A stretch of DNA of 12,932 nucleotides from Clostridiales bacterium (GCA_027318915.1 DAHVOH010000080.1:1-12932), one strand, 5' to 3'. Shown: positions 1-6,647, numbered from the stretch's first letter. Notes: generated from the sequence alone by a model not told the origin. Made by a program: numbers and translations.

Positions 1-52
1 CTAGACTTGACCCAACGGCCGCGGTGAGCGGCAGCACGAGAGGAGAGAGATT

Positions 53-961
53 GTGGCGACCACGAACACCAAGCGGACCCCATGGGCCCACCTGGATATC
101 GCTCCCGGCAAGAAGACGCGTCTCTACCGTCTGCTGTATCAGTCGGGACCCGCCAACGGCACCTTGATGGTGCTGCCCATTGACCAGGGGCTGGAGCACG
201 GCCCGCGTGATTTTCTGGAGGCACCCGACAGCGCCGACCCAGAGTTTCAGTTTCGCCTGGCCGTCGAAGGCCGCTTCTCGGCCATTGCGTGCCAGATTGG
301 TCTCGCGGCCAAGTACTACCCCCGCTACGCGGGCCAGGTGCCCCTGATCCTTAAGTTGAATGGCAAGACCGAGATTCCCAGCGACCGTCAACCGCTGTCG
401 CCCCTGCTGGCGAGTGTGGAGGACGCGGTGCGCCTAGGCGCCGATGCGGTGGGGTACACGCTGTACGTGGGCTCACCCCTGCAGGACCGAGACTTCCAAC
501 AGATGGCGCGCGTGCGCCAAGATGCCGAGCGATTCGGCCTGCCGGTGGTGGTGTGGTCCTACCCGCGCGGCGAGGCGGTCGACGCCCGCGGCGGCAAGGA
601 TACGGTGTACGCCATTGACTACGCGAGCCGCGTGGCCCTGGAGGTCGGGGCGGACGTCATCAAACTGAACGTCCCCAGCATCGGTCCCGAGAAGTTGGCG
701 CAGGCGCCCAAAGCGTACCAGCGGCCCTGGACCGAACAGGAGGCGCTGGCACAGGTGGTCGGTTCGGCCGGCCGCGCCCTGGTGATTTTTGCCGGCGGCG
801 AGCGGGGCAGCCACGAAGCGATGCTGGAGAAGGCGCGCGCGTGCATGGAGGCGGGCGCCACGGGGCTGATTTTCGGGCGCAACGTCTGGCAGCGACCCAA
901 GGCCGAGGCGCTGGCGGCCACGCGTGACATCCATGCCGTGCTGTCCGACTTCGGCGCGTAG
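53..961 (+). CDS. fbaB: Class I fructose-bisphosphate aldolase, DhnA/FbaB family
   Basis: A 302-residue cytoplasmic TIM-barrel aldolase, expected to cleave fructose 1,6-bisphosphate reversibly to DHAP and glyceraldehyde 3-phosphate through a lysine Schiff base (glycolysis/gluconeogenesis). Seen: the N-terminal strand motif LPIDQGLEHG (residues 41-50, with Asp44), VVVWSYPRG with Tyr170, and DVIKLNVPS with Lys204 as the likely Schiff-base lysine. A C-terminal phosphate-binding segment (VIFAGGERGS, then GLIFGRNVWQRP) follows. Length and motif order fit archaeal-type class I aldolases. The GTG start is chosen because AGGAG at 41-45 lies 7 nt upstream. The CofE-like gene follows 53 nt after the stop and may be co-transcribed. 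DhnA-family relatives include transaldolase-like synthases, such as 2-amino-3,7-dideoxy-hept-6-ulosonate synthase, but the QGLEHG form favours the aldolase. Confidence 0.88.
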   Translation: MATTNTKRTPWAHLDIAPGKKTRLYRLLYQSGPANGTLMVLPIDQGLEHGPRDFLEAPDSADPEFQFRLAVEGRFSAIACQIGLAAKYYPRYAGQVPLILKLNGKTEIPSDRQPLSPLLASVEDAVRLGADAVGYTLYVGSPLQDRDFQQMARVRQDAERFGLPVVVWSYPRGEAVDARGGKDTVYAIDYASRVALEVGADVIKLNVPSIGPEKLAQAPKAYQRPWTEQEALAQVVGSAGRALVIFAGGERGSHEAMLEKARACMEAGATGLIFGRNVWQRPKAEALAATRDIHAVLSDFGA

Positions 962-1014
962 CGGGACCTCTCGGCCGCCGGGTGAATAGCCTGGCGAGTC
1001 CGGGAGGGATGCGC

Positions 1015-1902
1015 GTGGCAGCGGCCGACGGACAGTGGATCAAAAAGCCAGGCCGGACGGTGGCGGCCGAGCGGTACGAGCGGTACGCGGTCGTGACGCA
1101 TCTCGTCCGCCCGGGGGAGCGTCTGGCGCAGACGCTGGCCCCGTACCTGGCCGGACGGGTGGGCGCCCGCGACGTGGTGGCCGTCGGCGAGAAGATTGTT
1201 GCCATTGCGGAAGGCCGGGCCGTCCTGTTGCGGGCGGTCACACCGGGGTGGCTGGCCCGATGGCTCGCGAGCCGGGTGAGTCAGCTGGGGCATGGCTTGG
1301 GCCTACGCCGCCCCGAGACGATGGAGATGGCCATCCGCGAGGCGGGCTGGCCGCGGATTCTCCTGGCGGCGGCCGTGGGGGCCGCGGGGCGGCTGTTGGG
1401 TCGTCGGGGCGGATTCTATCGGGTGGCGGGGCGCCGGGTGGCGGCCATTGATGGGCCCGGTCCCACGACGATTGCACCCTACGACCGGTACATTGTGCTG
1501 GCCCCCTGCCGTGCGGGCGAGTTTTGCACGGCCATGGCGCGGCGGCTTGGCGCCGGGGTTGCGGTGGTAGACGTCAACGACCTGGGGAGTGAGGTGCTGG
1601 CGGTGTCCGCCGGGGTGGACGGGCGGGCGGTGCAGGAGTTGCTGCGCGATAATCCCATGGGCCAAGGCGCGCAGCGCACTCCCGTGATGGTGCTGCGGCG
1701 GCGGGTGGTCGGATGGTCCGCCTCCGCCTGCGGGGGTCGGTCGCACCCGACCGGTGGCCGTGGGGCGGCATGCGGCGCCGGACCGATAGCGACGCGGAGT
1801 TATAATGGCGCCAAGACTCGGGCGGGAGGTGATCCCCGGCAGCGGGGACGGCATTTATGGAGATTTTTGAGGCCATGCGGCAGCACGGACACGAGCAGTT
1901 GA
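1015..1902 (+). CDS. CofE-like coenzyme F420-0:gamma-glutamyl ligase family protein
   Basis: CofE enzymes join glutamate to F420-0 using GTP; many bacteria without known F420 carry homologues of unknown substrate. Seen: an N-terminal VVTHLVRPGERL segment, then DVVAVGEKIVAIAEGR, which matches the CofE motif around KIVSKAEGR. Later come APCRAGEFC and VAVVDVNDLGSEVLAVS, where DVND stands in for the family's DTNGR. The core ends near NPMGQGAQRTPVMVLRRR. The frame is open from GTG 982, but GTG 1015 is preferred because GGGAGGG at 1002-1008 sits 6 nt before it. About 60 further residues, rich in Gly, Arg and Ser, run through the TATAAT, SD and first codons of the next gene. That tail looks unlike the family and suggests a lost stop or a frameshift near 1700-1715. 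The family call is reasonable; the substrate is unknown. Confidence 0.6.
   Translation: MAAADGQWIKKPGRTVAAERYERYAVVTHLVRPGERLAQTLAPYLAGRVGARDVVAVGEKIVAIAEGRAVLLRAVTPGWLARWLASRVSQLGHGLGLRRPETMEMAIREAGWPRILLAAAVGAAGRLLGRRGGFYRVAGRRVAAIDGPGPTTIAPYDRYIVLAPCRAGEFCTAMARRLGAGVAVVDVNDLGSEVLAVSAGVDGRAVQELLRDNPMGQGAQRTPVMVLRRRVVGWSASACGGRSHPTGGRGAACGAGPIATRSYNGAKTRAGGDPRQRGRHLWRFLRPCGSTDTSS
1801..1806 (+). promoter_or_regulatory. Perfect -10 box for leucine dehydrogenase
   Basis: TATAAT, an exact sigma-70/SigA -10 hexamer, stands out in very GC-rich sequence 51 nt before the dehydrogenase start. Transcription would begin near 1813, giving a leader of about 45 nt. No good -35 hexamer lies 16-18 nt upstream and there is no extended TGn, so it is either activator-dependent or weak. 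It lies inside the odd C-terminal tail of the upstream open frame, which argues that this tail is not real coding sequence. Confidence 0.5.
1824..1856 (+). promoter_or_regulatory. Full-length Shine-Dalgarno plus spacer hairpin
   Basis: GGAGGTGATCC (1825-1835) is an 11-nt perfect complement of the conserved 16S rRNA 3' end, but 27 nt separate GGAGG from the ATG at 1857. No in-frame start lies closer: TGA at 1830-1832 is in frame and the codons between contain no start. A perfect hairpin, TCCCCG-GCAG-CGGGGA (1833-1848, 6-bp stem, 4-nt loop), fills the gap. With the hairpin folded out the spacing falls to about 11 nt. A weaker alternative SD, GGGGA at 1844-1848, lies 8 nt before the ATG. Confidence 0.5.
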
Positions 1903-2942
1903 TTTTCAACTTCGACGAGGCCACCGGCTTGAAGGCGATCATTGCCATTCACAACACCACGCTCGGGCCGGCCTTGGGCGGCTGCCGCATGCGTGCCTAC
2001 GACACCGAAGACGAGGCGGTGCTGGATGCCTTGCGCCTGTCGCAGGGCATGACCTACAAGTCGGCGGCAGCCGGCCTCGACTACGGGGGAGGCAAGGCCG
2101 TGATTATCGGCAATCCGGCCAGCGATAAGAACGAAGGGATGTTCCGCGCGCTGGGACGGTTTTTGGAGACGCTGGGCGGGCGATTCGTCACGGGTGAGGA
2201 CGTGGGCACCGACGGGGACGACTTTGTCTATGCCTCGCGCGAGACGGACTATCTGGTGGGACTGCCCCCGGGATACGGAGGATCCGGCGACAGCGGGGAC
2301 CTCACCGCGCTCGGGGTCGTGCAGGCTATTCGGGCCGGCCTCCAGCATGCGTTTGGCGATTCCAATCCGGCCGGACGCCGCGTGGTGGTGCAGGGCTTGG
2401 GCAAGGTGGGGCGTCACGTGGTGCGGCGCCTGGTGGAGGCGGGGGCCGAGGTGCTGGTAGCCGACATCGACCCTCAGACCGTGGGGACCGTCACGGCCCA
2501 GTATGGCGTCGAGCCGGTGGACCCCTGGTCCGTGGGGGAGACCCCCTGCGACGTCTTTTCTCCGTGCGCCCTGGGAAATGTGGTGACCCCGGAGACCGTC
2601 GGGCGGTTTCAGTGCCGCATCATCGCCGGGTCGGCCAACAACCAGCTGAGTGAGGAAGCCATGGGCGATTTGCTCCGGGCCCGGGGTATTCTCTACGCTC
2701 CCGACTTCATTGCCAACGCGGGCGGCCTGCTGCAGATGGCCGACGAGCGCCAGGGATACCGGGCGGAGCGGGCGGAGCATCGCGTCGAAGGGATCTTTGA
2801 ATTTTTGCTCACGCTGTATCGGGAGTCGGACGAGCGGCAGGTGGCCACCAATCGATTGGCGCTCACGCTGGTTGAGGAGCGGCTGTCGCTCTATCACCGC
2901 ATCCACCGGATTTGGGCGGACGGCGCCGGCCACTCCCGCTGA
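1857..2942 (+). CDS. bcd: Leucine (branched-chain amino acid) dehydrogenase
   Basis: An NAD-dependent oxidative deaminase of Leu/Val/Ile in the Glu/Leu/Phe/Val dehydrogenase family; cytoplasmic. It links branched-chain amino acids to their 2-oxo acids, the entry to branched acyl-CoA metabolism. Length is 361 residues against about 364 in Bacillus enzymes, and numbering matches them directly: Lys68 in GMTYKS, catalytic Lys80 in DYGGGK and Asp115 in TGEDVGTD. The Rossmann NAD loop is VVVQGLGKVG, with the glycine motif at 180-185. The C-terminal SANNQL and DFIANAGGLL motifs are also typical. ATG 1857 is the first possible start after the in-frame TGA at 1830. It appears to have its own promoter and a structured leader. 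A small lipoprotein gene follows after 37 nt. Phenylalanine or valine preference cannot be excluded from motifs alone. Confidence 0.93.
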   Translation: MEIFEAMRQHGHEQLIFNFDEATGLKAIIAIHNTTLGPALGGCRMRAYDTEDEAVLDALRLSQGMTYKSAAAGLDYGGGKAVIIGNPASDKNEGMFRALGRFLETLGGRFVTGEDVGTDGDDFVYASRETDYLVGLPPGYGGSGDSGDLTALGVVQAIRAGLQHAFGDSNPAGRRVVVQGLGKVGRHVVRRLVEAGAEVLVADIDPQTVGTVTAQYGVEPVDPWSVGETPCDVFSPCALGNVVTPETVGRFQCRIIAGSANNQLSEEAMGDLLRARGILYAPDFIANAGGLLQMADERQGYRAERAEHRVEGIFEFLLTLYRESDERQVATNRLALTLVEERLSLYHRIHRIWADGAGHSR

Positions 2943-2979
2943 TCCCTTGACGGTGGGACGCCGGAGCGGGGGGAACGGC

Positions 2980-3306
2980 TTGTCTTGCGGCCACCGTGTC
3001 GCACGTGGCTTGGTGGCGGGCTTGCCCTTGGCCGCGGTCGCCGGTTGTGGTGGTCCAGCATCGGCGCCGCCACCGGGTCGCTGGTACTACGTGTTTGAGC
3101 TCACGGTGCTCGGACAGCGGTATCGGGTGACCCATCACACCGTGGGCCGGCTGGGACGGCGGGTGGCGGTGGTCAGCTACCAGGGGGTCGAGTCGGGGGT
3201 CTACACCATCTTCAGCGTCTCCGGGGTGCCGGTTTCTCAAGAAGTGGCCGTGGACGCATGCCAGGGCTACTTGAAAGCCCTCCGCGTGCATTCCCCCGCC
3301 GGATGA
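2980..3306 (+). CDS. Small predicted lipoprotein, unknown function
   Basis: A 108-residue protein with a lipoprotein signal: a basic n-region (His and Arg), a hydrophobic stretch and the lipobox AVAGC, with the lipidated Cys near residue 23. The mature part is about 85 residues: a Gly/Pro/Ala linker, then an aromatic and Val-rich probable beta domain (WYYVFELTVLGQRYRV and VAVVSYQGVESGVYTIFSV). No family was recognised. TTG 2980 is chosen because GGGGGGA ends 5 nt upstream; TTG 2947 and GTG 2953 are in-frame alternatives without a better SD. It follows leucine dehydrogenase by 37 nt and is probably co-transcribed with it. Its stop is 11 nt from the stop of the convergent broken regulator. The lipobox makes a secreted, membrane-anchored product likely; the exact start is uncertain. 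Confidence 0.55.
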   Translation: MSCGHRVARGLVAGLPLAAVAGCGGPASAPPPGRWYYVFELTVLGQRYRVTHHTVGRLGRRVAVVSYQGVESGVYTIFSVSGVPVSQEVAVDACQGYLKALRVHSPAG

Positions 3307-3316
3307 GACCCGGCGG
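3296..3316. terminator. Convergent-gene hairpin, possible bidirectional terminator
   Basis: CCGCCGG (3296-3302) pairs perfectly with CCGGCGG (3310-3316) across a 7-nt loop. It sits exactly where the lipoprotein gene and the minus-strand regulator converge, and its stem overlaps the lipoprotein stop codon region. There is no T-run on either strand, so it is not a classical intrinsic terminator; a role in 3' end protection or weak termination is inferred from position. Confidence 0.35.
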
Positions 3317-3317
3317 C

Positions 3318-3945
3318 TCAGGGGTCGTGGGGGTGCTGGCGCTTGCGGCTTTCCGCCACCGCTTCAACTGCGGCCCGGTCCTGGGGCGACAGGCCGGAAA
3401 GGAACCGCGGGTCCACCACGGCGGGGCCCGCGCCGGCTCCGGCCTCGACCGCGGCCCGGACGTCGTCGGCGGTGCGGGCGGGCGCGAGCCGCAGCGGATG
3501 CGGCGCGTAGGGCGTCCAGCGCTGGCGCAGCCATCCATAGCAGGCGGTACGGCCAAAGGTGTTGACGGCAGCGGGGAGGTCGGCATCCGGCGCCGCTTGC
3601 CAATCGGGCTTCTCCGCCAGCTGACAGGCGAGGAGAAGCGCGCGATGGCATCGGCAGTCTCCACCCACTCGTGCGCCAACGCGTGCCAGCCGTCCAGGTA
3701 CTGCGGCGAGGGCCAGTCGGGGTACGGGATCTCCACGTCCGCCAAGAGCGCCAGCTCAAACGGGTCCCACCCAAGGATGCCCGCGATGATGCACATCTGG
3801 GGTGGCCGGGGCCAGCGAGAGCCGTTTTCCAAGTAGCCAATGTAGTGTGCGGGCACACCCAGGCGACGGCCCCACTCGACGGCCGACAAACCGGACAAGG
3901 GCCGCAGGTGGCGCACCACGGGCGCATAGGGTGGCTCCGAGGCAA
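3318..3945 (-). pseudogene. XRE-type helix-turn-helix regulator broken by two frameshifts
   Basis: Three minus-strand frames join into one protein of about 208 residues. Frame 1 starts at TTG 3945 with a strong SD (GAAGGAGG, 3954-3961, spacing 8) and reads MPRSHPMRP. One missing base near 3918 moves to frame 2, an HTH domain: LSAVEWGRRLGVPAHYIGYLENG followed by AGILGWDPFELALLAD, the usual XRE helix pattern ending in a position-specific ENG turn. A second shift at the GCGCGCG run (3638-3644) moves to frame 3, which carries LLLACQLAEKPDW and FGRTACYGWLRQRW and stops at 3318. Each repair needs one added base. The C-terminal domain was not recognised. Start GTG 3919 with no SD is the alternative for frame 2. 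Two independent shifts suggest a decayed gene, although assembly indels would look the same. Confidence 0.6.
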
Positions 3946-3968
3946 CGGCCGCGCCTCCTTCGCCTGGC

Positions 3969-4014
3969 GCTAGACTAGGGACGACAAGTTTACGGTCTCG
4001 GTCTAGTGTAGCAA
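3969..4014 (-). promoter_or_regulatory. Putative promoter with two CTAG-palindrome operators upstream of the XRE gene
   Basis: On the minus strand TTGCTA (4014-4009) and TAAACT (3992-3987) form a weak -35/-10 pair with a 16-nt spacer, pointing into the broken regulator. Two related palindromes flank it: CTAGACTAG (3970-3978), just past the expected start site, and CTAGTGTAG (4003-4011), overlapping the -35. The 10-mers around them (3969-3978 and 4003-4012) are inverted copies with one mismatch. The arrangement resembles an autorepressed XRE promoter; this is inference. Confidence 0.4.
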
Positions 4015-4059
4015 GTTCGAGCGGGGCCCGGCCGGCGCCGACGAACAGGGGTCAACAGG

Positions 4060-4440
4060 CCGACAGCCGCCTTTCTTCGGGGATCCGCGCAACCGGGAGG
4101 CATGACCTGCTCCTGATGCCAAGCGTCGGTGGCCTCATCCACGACGCCGCCGGTCGCCGGTGGCGGGGGTTGCAGAGCGACCACGGCGGGGGATGCTGCC
4201 CGGTGGAGCCATCGAACCGGGCGCGGGTCCCTGCGGCCAACCGCGCGTCATGCCGTCGTCGTGTGCTGCCGCGCCGAAGGAGGTGTCTGCCCGCCGCCCA
4301 CGGGCGCCCGTCCGTCAAGCCGTGGGCCTGGCGTATAACGGATGAGGCCGATCGGGGCCTGTACGACCGGGGCCATGGAAGCGGTTGGTGCCGTGAGGTC
4401 TGGAGTGCCGATCCGCCCGGATTGTTGCCCCCGTTGAGGT
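4060..4440 (+). pseudogene. Degenerate Nudix hydrolase remnant
   Basis: This stretch is a decayed copy of the intact Nudix gene at 6136. Hand alignment of 4101-4157 with 6181-6237 gives 48 of 57 identical bases, and similarity extends from about 4060 to 4235. One frame reads LIHDAAGR. A single missing base at about 4188-4192, in a G run (cggcgggtgg in the intact copy), then forces a change to the frame reading GMLPGGAIEPGAGP. Two further bases are missing near 4098. After about 4240 the segment encoding the catalytic REVREETGL helix is absent, and the rest aligns only doubtfully up to the stop at 4438-4440. No good SD or start remains. It therefore cannot make an active Nudix enzyme. The region lies between the broken regulator and the lipoprotein at 4566. 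Confidence 0.65.
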
Positions 4441-4565
4441 GACGGGCTATGGCTAGCGAGTCTAGAGGTCTCTCGTCAGGCCCCGTACGTCTCCTTGTAA
4501 CCCGGAGGGCTCCCCTCGCGTTCCCCGTGGAGGCTTGGATTGAATGGATGGGGAGGACGGGTGGC

Positions 4566-5504
4566 ATGAGGACTGCAACGCTTGCGGGAACGCTGGGAAG
4601 TCTGTTGCTGCTTGCTGGATGTGGCGCGGCCCCCGCTTTTACGGGTCCGTCAAGCCAGGGAGCCGCTCACGCACCGCACCACCAAGCGACTCGGGCTGTT
4701 CGGTCAAGGCCCACCCCCCCTGTCAACCACCGCCACACAGCGGCGCCGAGCTCCCGGGCGGGTGCGTGGCCAGCCGTGGTTCAGTCGGCTATGGGGGCGC
4801 TCAGCGACCTGCCGAACTTTCGGGGGTCGTTCCCCAAGGGAGCCGAGGCTCCCACGTGGGTGCCTAGCCCTGCGTCTGGTTCGTATCTCGCGGTGCGCAC
4901 GTCGTTTTATCCGGTGTCTGCGACCGGCGCGCTGTACAGCGTGGACCTGTATCAGACGCCCACTCCTCTTCCGGTCAACAGCTCAACCCAAGCGATTCTC
5001 CAGACAGGTCATGAACTGGCGGCGTTTGCGGGCTATGCGGAACCGTCCCCATCGGCTGGGCAAAATGCCTACGCCGCGATCGACCACTATCAGCCATGGA
5101 CCTGGGACAACCAACCTGGTCATGCCGTTTCGCTGACGCCCACCGTTACCGCCGAGGCATACGCGGCCTCGTCGAACCTCGCCCAGGTGGTGGTGTGGAG
5201 CGAAGCGGGATGGGATGCGGCCGTGGTGAGTCAGGTCAGCGCGGCCGTGGCCACCACGACGGCGGCCAAGGTGGCGGTCTATCTGGCAGGCCACTCATGG
5301 CCGGATCCCGTCACGGTGGGGAGTGTTGTCGTGACCCTCCGGCCTGCGGATGCCGGTGGAGGACCGCTCGGGGTTCGGACCACCGTGACCTGGATGCGGC
5401 AGGCGGCCGTCTATCAAGTCAGCAGCTTCAGCGTGGGCAGCCAACCGGACGTCCGGACCGCACTGCACATGGCGGAAAGCATGACACCGCGCACCGTCGG
5501 ATGA
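4566..5504 (+). CDS. Predicted lipoprotein of unknown function
   Basis: A 312-residue secreted lipoprotein. The signal peptide is MRTATLAGTLGSLLLLAGC: a short basic n-region, a Leu-rich core and the lipobox LLAGC, with Cys19 lipidated. A low-complexity linker rich in His, Pro, Ser and Ala (about 20-70) leads to a soluble domain with paired Val/Thr-rich strands (YLAVRTSFYPV, YSVDLYQTPTPLPV, VVVWSEAGWDAAVV, VTVGSVVVTLRP), suggesting a beta-rich extracellular fold. No family was recognised. The frame is open from 4449, but ATG 4566 is chosen because GGGAGG at 4551-4556 lies 9 nt upstream and the signal peptide begins there. The gene stands alone between a Nudix remnant and the octamer repeats, and no clear promoter was found. 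The lipoprotein call is secure; the role is unknown. Confidence 0.75.
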   Translation: MRTATLAGTLGSLLLLAGCGAAPAFTGPSSQGAAHAPHHQATRAVRSRPTPPVNHRHTAAPSSRAGAWPAVVQSAMGALSDLPNFRGSFPKGAEAPTWVPSPASGSYLAVRTSFYPVSATGALYSVDLYQTPTPLPVNSSTQAILQTGHELAAFAGYAEPSPSAGQNAYAAIDHYQPWTWDNQPGHAVSLTPTVTAEAYAASSNLAQVVVWSEAGWDAAVVSQVSAAVATTTAAKVAVYLAGHSWPDPVTVGSVVVTLRPADAGGGPLGVRTTVTWMRQAAVYQVSSFSVGSQPDVRTALHMAESMTPRTVG

Positions 5505-5603
5505 TTGGCGGACCGATTGGCAGCCGCCATGCGTGGTCTCATACATCAGCGGGAATGCGAAGCATCTGGCTGCGGTTCTCCCGCGAGGGGTCGTCCATCA
5601 TCC

Positions 5604-5627
5604 ATTCATCCATTCATCCATTCATCC
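5604..5627 (+). repeat. Octamer tandem repeat ATTCATCC x3
   Basis: Three perfect ATTCATCC units, preceded by a degenerate partial unit (ATCATCC, 5597-5603). Four bases (ATGG) separate it from the longer octamer array downstream. Both arrays have the same 8-bp period despite unrelated sequence. Confidence 0.9.
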
Positions 5628-5631
5628 ATGG

Positions 5632-5713
5632 TTGGGCGGTTGGGCGGTTGGGCGGTTGGGCGGTTGGGCGGTTGGGCGGTTGGGCGGTTGGGCGGTTGGG
5701 CGGTTGGGCGGTT
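5632..5713 (+). repeat. Octamer tandem repeat TTGGGCGG x10
   Basis: Ten identical TTGGGCGG units followed by TT, with no interruptions. The + strand therefore carries ten GGG tracts at 5-nt spacing, which satisfies the usual G-quadruplex pattern many times over. Perfect identity across units implies recent or ongoing slippage, so copy number is probably variable between strains. It lies 127 nt after a lipoprotein stop and 422 nt before the Nudix start. Confidence 0.95.
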
Positions 5714-6135
5714 TAGACAGATGTCTGGCTTGCGAGGCATGCCCGATCAGCCGCACGACAGTTCCCACGCGTGTCAACGGTGGTGACTGGGCAGCGCAGC
5801 CGTTCATGCTGGTCCGGCGGGACCGCCGGTGGGCCGTGCGCCACGCCGACCCGTCTGGGGCCACGCGTTGGACTGAAGGCCGTGGCGGTTAGCGACCTGC
5901 GCCGGCTGCTCCAGCGTGCGGGCGTGCCACCCCGCAAACCGACGAGATGCCGTTGCGGGTTGGCGCTACCCATGTTGCGGTAAGCGCGCCCCCGGTGGCT
6001 CCCGACTCCCGATCTGGGGATCCGCCGGCCCGGCGAGACGCATCCTTCGGTTGGACTAGATTTGGGACGGTGATGCCGCTCAGTGACGGCCCCGCCGCGC
6101 ACGCGGTAACATCCCTGGGAAGAGGGGGGACACAC

Positions 6136-6591
6136 GTGGGCATATCCGCCTATCTCCAGGGACTTCGCGACCGGGTGGGGCACGATCTGCTCCTGGTGCC
6201 CAGCGTCGGTGCGCTCATTCACGACGCCGACGGCCGCGTCTTGTTGGAGATGCGGAGCGACAGCGGCGGGTGGATGCTGCCCGGGGGAGCCATCGACCCG
6301 GGGGAGGGGCCGCTCGACGCCGTGCGCCGTGAGGTACGGGAGGAAACCGGGCTCGAGGTGGTGCCGCGCCACGTGGTGGCCGTCATCGGGCCGTACCCGG
6401 TCGTCTACCCGAACGGTGACCGTGTGGAATATACGTCGACGCTTTGGTGGTGCGACAGGGTCGGCGGGGAGCTCCAAGCGCTCGACGGCGAGTGTGCGGG
6501 TTTTGCCTGGGTGGCACCGGAGGACGTCCCTGAGCTTGGGTATCCCCCGGCGGTGTTTCGCTGGCAGCCCGGCATGCCTCCGGTCTTCTGA
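6136..6591 (+). CDS. Nudix hydrolase
   Basis: A 151-residue cytoplasmic pyrophosphohydrolase of the Nudix superfamily, which cleaves nucleoside-diphosphate-linked substrates with a divalent metal. Seen: an N-terminal [19 protein letters not shown] segment, typical of small bacterial Nudix enzymes, and a complete Nudix box at residues 51-73: Gly51, Glu57, then REVREETGL with Glu66, Glu69 and Glu70. Also present are YPNGDRVEY (91-99) and [11 protein letters not shown] near the C-terminus. The frame is open further upstream, but GTG 6136 is preferred: AGAGGGGGGA ends 5 nt before it and the length matches the family. The gene has a degenerate homologue 2 kb upstream on the same strand, so a duplication is likely. 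The motif does not fix the substrate. Confidence 0.85.
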   Translation: MGISAYLQGLRDRVGHDLLLVPSVGALIHDADGRVLLEMRSDSGGWMLPGGAIDPGEGPLDAVRREVREETGLEVVPRHVVAVIGPYPVVYPNGDRVEYTSTLWWCDRVGGELQALDGECAGFAWVAPEDVPELGYPPAVFRWQPGMPPVF

Positions 6592-6617
6592 GCCGGCGCC
6601 GCGCGGGCCGTCCTCGC

Positions 6618-6647
6618 TTGACCCCGGGATCCCGAATTTGTTATCAC
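6618..6647 (+). promoter_or_regulatory. Probable promoter of the acyl-CoA mutase gene
   Basis: TTGACC (6618-6623, five of six consensus) and TATCAC (6642-6647, four of six) are separated by 18 nt. They lie in the 98-nt gap between the Nudix stop and the mutase start, in a locally AT-rich patch. Transcription would begin near 6654, giving a leader of about 36 nt. Confidence 0.45.

Larger units (their letters stand above)
5505..6135. other. 631-nt stretch without a convincing gene
   Basis: Between the lipoprotein and the intact Nudix gene I see only the two octamer arrays (5604-5713) and unassigned flanks. Open frames cross the arrays on both strands because an octamer repeat has no stop in any frame; their products are periodic (WAVGRLGG or PPNRPTAQ) and lack an SD, so I reject them. 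A short frame at 5771-5983 ([14 protein letters not shown] near its end) has no recognised homologue or SD. A bulged hairpin, GCGCTACC (5963-5970) with GGTAAGCGC (5979-5987), has no T-run. Confidence 0.55.

Noticed and set aside
1..52. TTGACC at 7-12 as a -35 box for the aldolase
   Set aside because: No -10-like sequence lies 16-18 nt downstream; the spacing falls in GC-rich sequence.
473..1293. Long antisense frames opposite the aldolase and the CofE-like gene
   Set aside because: They mirror strong sense genes in GC-rich DNA, with Arg/Pro/Ala-rich products and no motifs or SD.
1829..1870. Thirteen-codon leader frame from GTG 1829 overlapping the leucine dehydrogenase start
   Set aside because: Its start lies inside the SD itself, it has no upstream ribosome site, and its sequence shows no attenuation-type codon run.
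5597..5713. CRISPR array
   Set aside because: Units are 8 bp and directly abutting, with no spacers and no cas gene.
5505..5892. Open frames running through the octamer arrays on both strands
   Set aside because: An octamer repeat without stops is open in all frames by chance; products are periodic and no SD or homologous domain is present.
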